From Bacteroidia bacterium (GTDB taxonomy: Bacteria > Bacteroidota > Bacteroidia > Bacteroidales > Tannerellaceae), in assembly GCA_025996775.1 (NCBI GenBank), contig BNTS01000124.1:1-9245 (forward strand): 9,245 nucleotides of DNA, written 5' to 3'. This document shows, piece by piece, positions 7,223-9,245 of this stretch. Under the pieces are notes generated by a model, which was not told the DNA's origin, searched no databases, and worked only from the letters and a program-made list of their open reading frames with translations. The first letter of the stretch is position 1, and the number at the start of each line of letters is the position of its first letter. The translations under genes and the position numbers were made by a program.

Positions 7223-8503
7223 ATGGCACATTTGACAATAAAGGAGATAGGAGTTATTAAATACGTTGATATAGACCTAAACAAAATCAATGTAATAATA
7301 GGCCCCCAGAGCAGTGGCAAGAGTACAATCTGCAAGATTGCCTGCTACTGCGCCTGGGTAGAAAAGAAAATATCTCTTGTTCAAGACTTCGTTTATTTTA
7401 TGAAAGATCATAATTTTTATAAAGAACTTGTTACATTTCATAAGTTAGCTGGCTACTTTATGGATGAAAGTTTTTTTGAGTATGAGACTGATGTGATTAA
7501 ATTTAGTTATCTCCATAAGAATGGAAACGCTGAATTTGAATGGAAAGATAGATATGGCTATAAACAAAACCAAATTGCTTATATTCCGTCAGAGCGTAAT
7601 TTAATTTCGGCGATCGATAATTGGTTTGAAGTCAAGTTCAAAGATAACAATATACGGAACTTTATGATTGACTGGGAGGACGCACGCAAAGTCTATACAC
7701 GAGAGGATCCCTTATCCATCTTAAAATTAGGTGTGCAGTATTACTTCGACGGAGCAACAAGGAAGGATTTAGTTATAGTAGATGATAATGGTACTACATT
7801 GGACTTGACGAATACATCGAGTGGTTTACAATCGTTAATTCCTTTAGAGGTAGTGTCTCAATATCTTACAAATTATATATTTGCTATAGATGGTAGTAAT
7901 AGTGTTCAGGATAAAAGTAGTGCAAATTTCTTTCGTCAGAGGGTATATGAAGAATTGTTTGAGGTAAAGGAAATAAATTTTCCATCTGAAGGATTATTCG
8001 TGGACAGGTCTTTAGATGATGGGATAAAGCTATTTCGTTCGAAAGAAGACTATGATAGATACAATAAGACGATAAATAGGATGTTGTATATCCAATATAC
8101 TAAGCTGTTCATTGAGGAGCCGGAACAAAATATATTCCCTGAAACACAACGTGATTTTCTGTATTCAATTTTGGAATTAATGAAATCAAAGGAAGATAAT
8201 AGCCTCTTTATAACAACCCATAGCCCTTATATCCTATATGCTCTGAATAACTGTATCATGGGGTTTTGGGTCAAAAATAAAATGCCTTTGGATGAGCAAA
8301 AGGAGTTGCTGAGCCTTCCGGCATGGATAGATCCGGCTTTAGTTTCCGTTTACGAAATTACAGATGAAGGCATCTTGAAGTCTATACTAACAGAAAAGAC
8401 CAAATTGATTGGCAAGCATTATTTCAATCGAGTAAGGAATGGAATGATGGATGAATACTATGATATGTTGGACTATTTGGAGATTGATGAAGATGAGAAG
8501 TAG
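7223..8503 (+). CDS. ABC-type AAA ATPase of a putative defence module
   Basis: A 426-residue ATPase of the AAA_15/AAA_21 type, related to the ATPase halves of OLD, Septu and PARIS proteins. Visible motifs in order: Walker A GPQSSGKST at 27-35, an ABC-signature-like TSSGLQSL at 198-205, Walker B LFIEEPEQN at 295-303 with acidic pair E298-E299, and the H-loop ITTHSP at 330-335. The region between Walker A and the signature (about 50-190) is a variable insertion without recognised domain. The roughly 90 residues after the H-loop contain no TOPRIM acidic motif, so this is not a one-piece OLD nuclease; the activity probably sits in the overlapping downstream gene. The ATG at 7223 follows a promoter-like box. 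The gene is clearly more AT-rich than korAB. The protein probably senses a trigger and controls its partner, as in related systems; this is inference. Confidence 0.8.
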   Translation: MAHLTIKEIGVIKYVDIDLNKINVIIGPQSSGKSTICKIACYCAWVEKKISLVQDFVYFMKDHNFYKELVTFHKLAGYFMDESFFEYETDVIKFSYLHKNGNAEFEWKDRYGYKQNQIAYIPSERNLISAIDNWFEVKFKDNNIRNFMIDWEDARKVYTREDPLSILKLGVQYYFDGATRKDLVIVDDNGTTLDLTNTSSGLQSLIPLEVVSQYLTNYIFAIDGSNSVQDKSSANFFRQRVYEELFEVKEINFPSEGLFVDRSLDDGIKLFRSKEDYDRYNKTINRMLYIQYTKLFIEEPEQNIFPETQRDFLYSILELMKSKEDNSLFITTHSPYILYALNNCIMGFWVKNKMPLDEQKELLSLPAWIDPALVSVYEITDEGILKSILTEKTKLIGKHYFNRVRNGMMDEYYDMLDYLEIDEDEK

Positions 8504-9104
8504 GATAGAAACTTTATTACCCAAAGATAAACACAGGATTGAGAACTTAAACTATGAAGAAGTATATATTGCTGACTGGAAAGATGTAGATTCCACAAGA
8601 GGTGTTGAAGCTACATCTTATCCGCCTGAAATAAACAGTGTTTGTCTTCATAATAACAACCAAGTCCACATAGTTTTTGATGCATTTGCCGATAATGCTC
8701 TTCCAATCAATAAGGGAGTTCATAATAAACAATGTGAGTGCGTTCTGTTTCCATTAGCGAATGATGATTGCAACTGGGTATTATTTATTGAAACAAAGTA
8801 TGCACGAAATAGTGAATTTGCATTTAGGAAGGAACATGATTACCCTTCATGCATGGTTAATCAAATCATAGAAACGGTAGACTATTTTAGGAGGAGGAGC
8901 ATTATTGAAGAAAACAGGCTGGTGCATGCTCTTGTGTCATTTCCCAATTTGGCAGATGATTATAATGACAGGCTTTTCGATGCTTTGGAAGGGTCTGAAC
9001 TTAGTGTTGATTCTATTAAACTCAAATACAAAATTGCAATCAGAGGGAGCAATTCTGCAATTGTTATTTCTGATAAAAGAATAAAGCTAAAAGGCGATTC
9101 TTGA
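8487..9104 (+). CDS. Small protein with PD-(D/E)XK nuclease-like signature, partner of the ATPase
   Basis: A 205-residue protein of no named family that I recognise. Residues 79-104 show a PD-(D/E)XK-like core: NKQCECVLFP with acidic E84, a short turn (D93-D94), then WVLFIETKYA with E102-x-K104. A following helix carries NQIIETVDYF with Q126, as in many family members where a Gln helix follows the ExK strand. The match is by motif only; a fold comparison is lacking. The start is uncertain. GGAG at 8479-8482 sits 4 bases before ATG 8487 and 10 before ATG 8493; an earlier ATG at 8451 would add 12 residues read from the ATPase C-terminal region and is less likely. With 8487 the gene overlaps the ATPase by 17 bases, implying coupled translation and a joint function. 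No membrane segment or HNH motif is visible. It ends directly at a strong terminator. Confidence 0.7.
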   Translation: MKMRSRIETLLPKDKHRIENLNYEEVYIADWKDVDSTRGVEATSYPPEINSVCLHNNNQVHIVFDAFADNALPINKGVHNKQCECVLFPLANDDCNWVLFIETKYARNSEFAFRKEHDYPSCMVNQIIETVDYFRRRSIIEENRLVHALVSFPNLADDYNDRLFDALEGSELSVDSIKLKYKIAIRGSNSAIVISDKRIKLKGDS

Positions 9105-9146
9105 TAAAACAATAAAGGCCGGAAATTCCGGCCTTTATTGTTTTAT
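9104..9146. terminator. Bidirectional intrinsic terminator between convergent genes
   Basis: A perfect inverted repeat pairs 9104-9124 with 9126-9146 (21 positions around central A9125; in practice a small loop at AAATT). The core is AAAGGCCGGAA / TTCCGGCCTTT, with A-rich left and T-rich right feet, so it works as a terminator read from either strand. The left arm starts at the last base of the nuclease-like gene's stop codon, and the right arm contains the stop codon of the convergent minus-strand gene. Confidence 0.9.
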
Positions 9147-9245
9147 AGCTTATCAGCTACCGCTTTTAGTAGGGCGGGGGCGCTGGGTATGGGGTCTCCG
9201 GCTTCGCTGTATGCTCCGATGATGTAGGCGCCTTTCCAGAGGGCG
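9143..9245 (-). CDS. C-terminal end of an unidentified protein (5' end outside window)
   Basis: On the minus strand a frame open from the window edge ends at TAA (complement of 9143-9145). The 34 visible residues begin ALWKGAYIIGAYSEAGDP and end ALLKAVADKL. The stop falls inside the shared terminator and the base composition is GC-richer than the preceding two genes, both of which support a real, resident gene. The family is not recognised from so short a piece. Confidence 0.65.
   Translation of the reverse strand, partial: ALWKGAYIIGAYSEAGDPIPSAPALLKAVADKL

Noticed and set aside
8451..8486. Earlier ATG for the nuclease-like gene
   Set aside because: The extra residues are an off-frame reading of the ATPase C-terminal region, and the GGAG at 8479-8482 favours 8487 or 8493.
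7223..8503. Full OLD-family nuclease (ATPase plus TOPRIM)
   Set aside because: After the H-loop only about 90 residues remain, and no TOPRIM-type acidic motifs (E...DxD) can be identified there.

Overview
The window reads as a piece of a Bacteroidales chromosome, most likely Bacteroides or a close relative. The evidence is the fused KorA plus KorB layout, Bacteroidetes-type -7 elements (TAnnTTTG) ahead of two transcription units, and protein sequences typical of the group. No rRNA, tRNA, CRISPR array, insertion sequence or transposase was seen. All genes run on the + strand except a partial one at the right edge.

Left part (1-694): the C-terminal part of a SAM-dependent methyltransferase, of the kind common in surface-polysaccharide loci, then an AT-rich gap. 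The gap holds a short decayed fragment of a Gfo/Idh/MocA-type sugar oxidoreductase, a possible short leader ORF and a likely promoter. It looks like the eroded edge of a polysaccharide locus.

Middle part (695-7150): five closely spaced genes. korA and korB encode a 2-oxoacid (probably 2-oxoglutarate):ferredoxin oxidoreductase. Twelve bases later begin three envelope-sugar genes: a GT-C (ArnT/PMT-like) membrane glycosyltransferase, a GtrA-family membrane protein and a FAD-dependent oxidoreductase of the amine-oxidase/UDP-galactopyranose-mutase-like group. These three plausibly form a route that makes, flips and transfers a lipid-linked sugar. A strong terminator-like hairpin lies inside the first codons of the glycosyltransferase, so the metabolic and envelope halves may be separated by attenuation or termination.

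Right part (7151-9245): an AT-rich two-gene unit with its own promoter-like element. It encodes an ABC-type AAA ATPase (Walker A, signature-like motif, Walker B, H-loop) and an overlapping small protein with a PD-(D/E)XK nuclease-like signature. Its architecture matches ATPase-plus-nuclease anti-phage modules, but I cannot assign it to a named system. This is the best candidate for an undescribed system. It ends at a near-perfect bidirectional hairpin that it shares with a convergent, unidentified gene on the minus strand.
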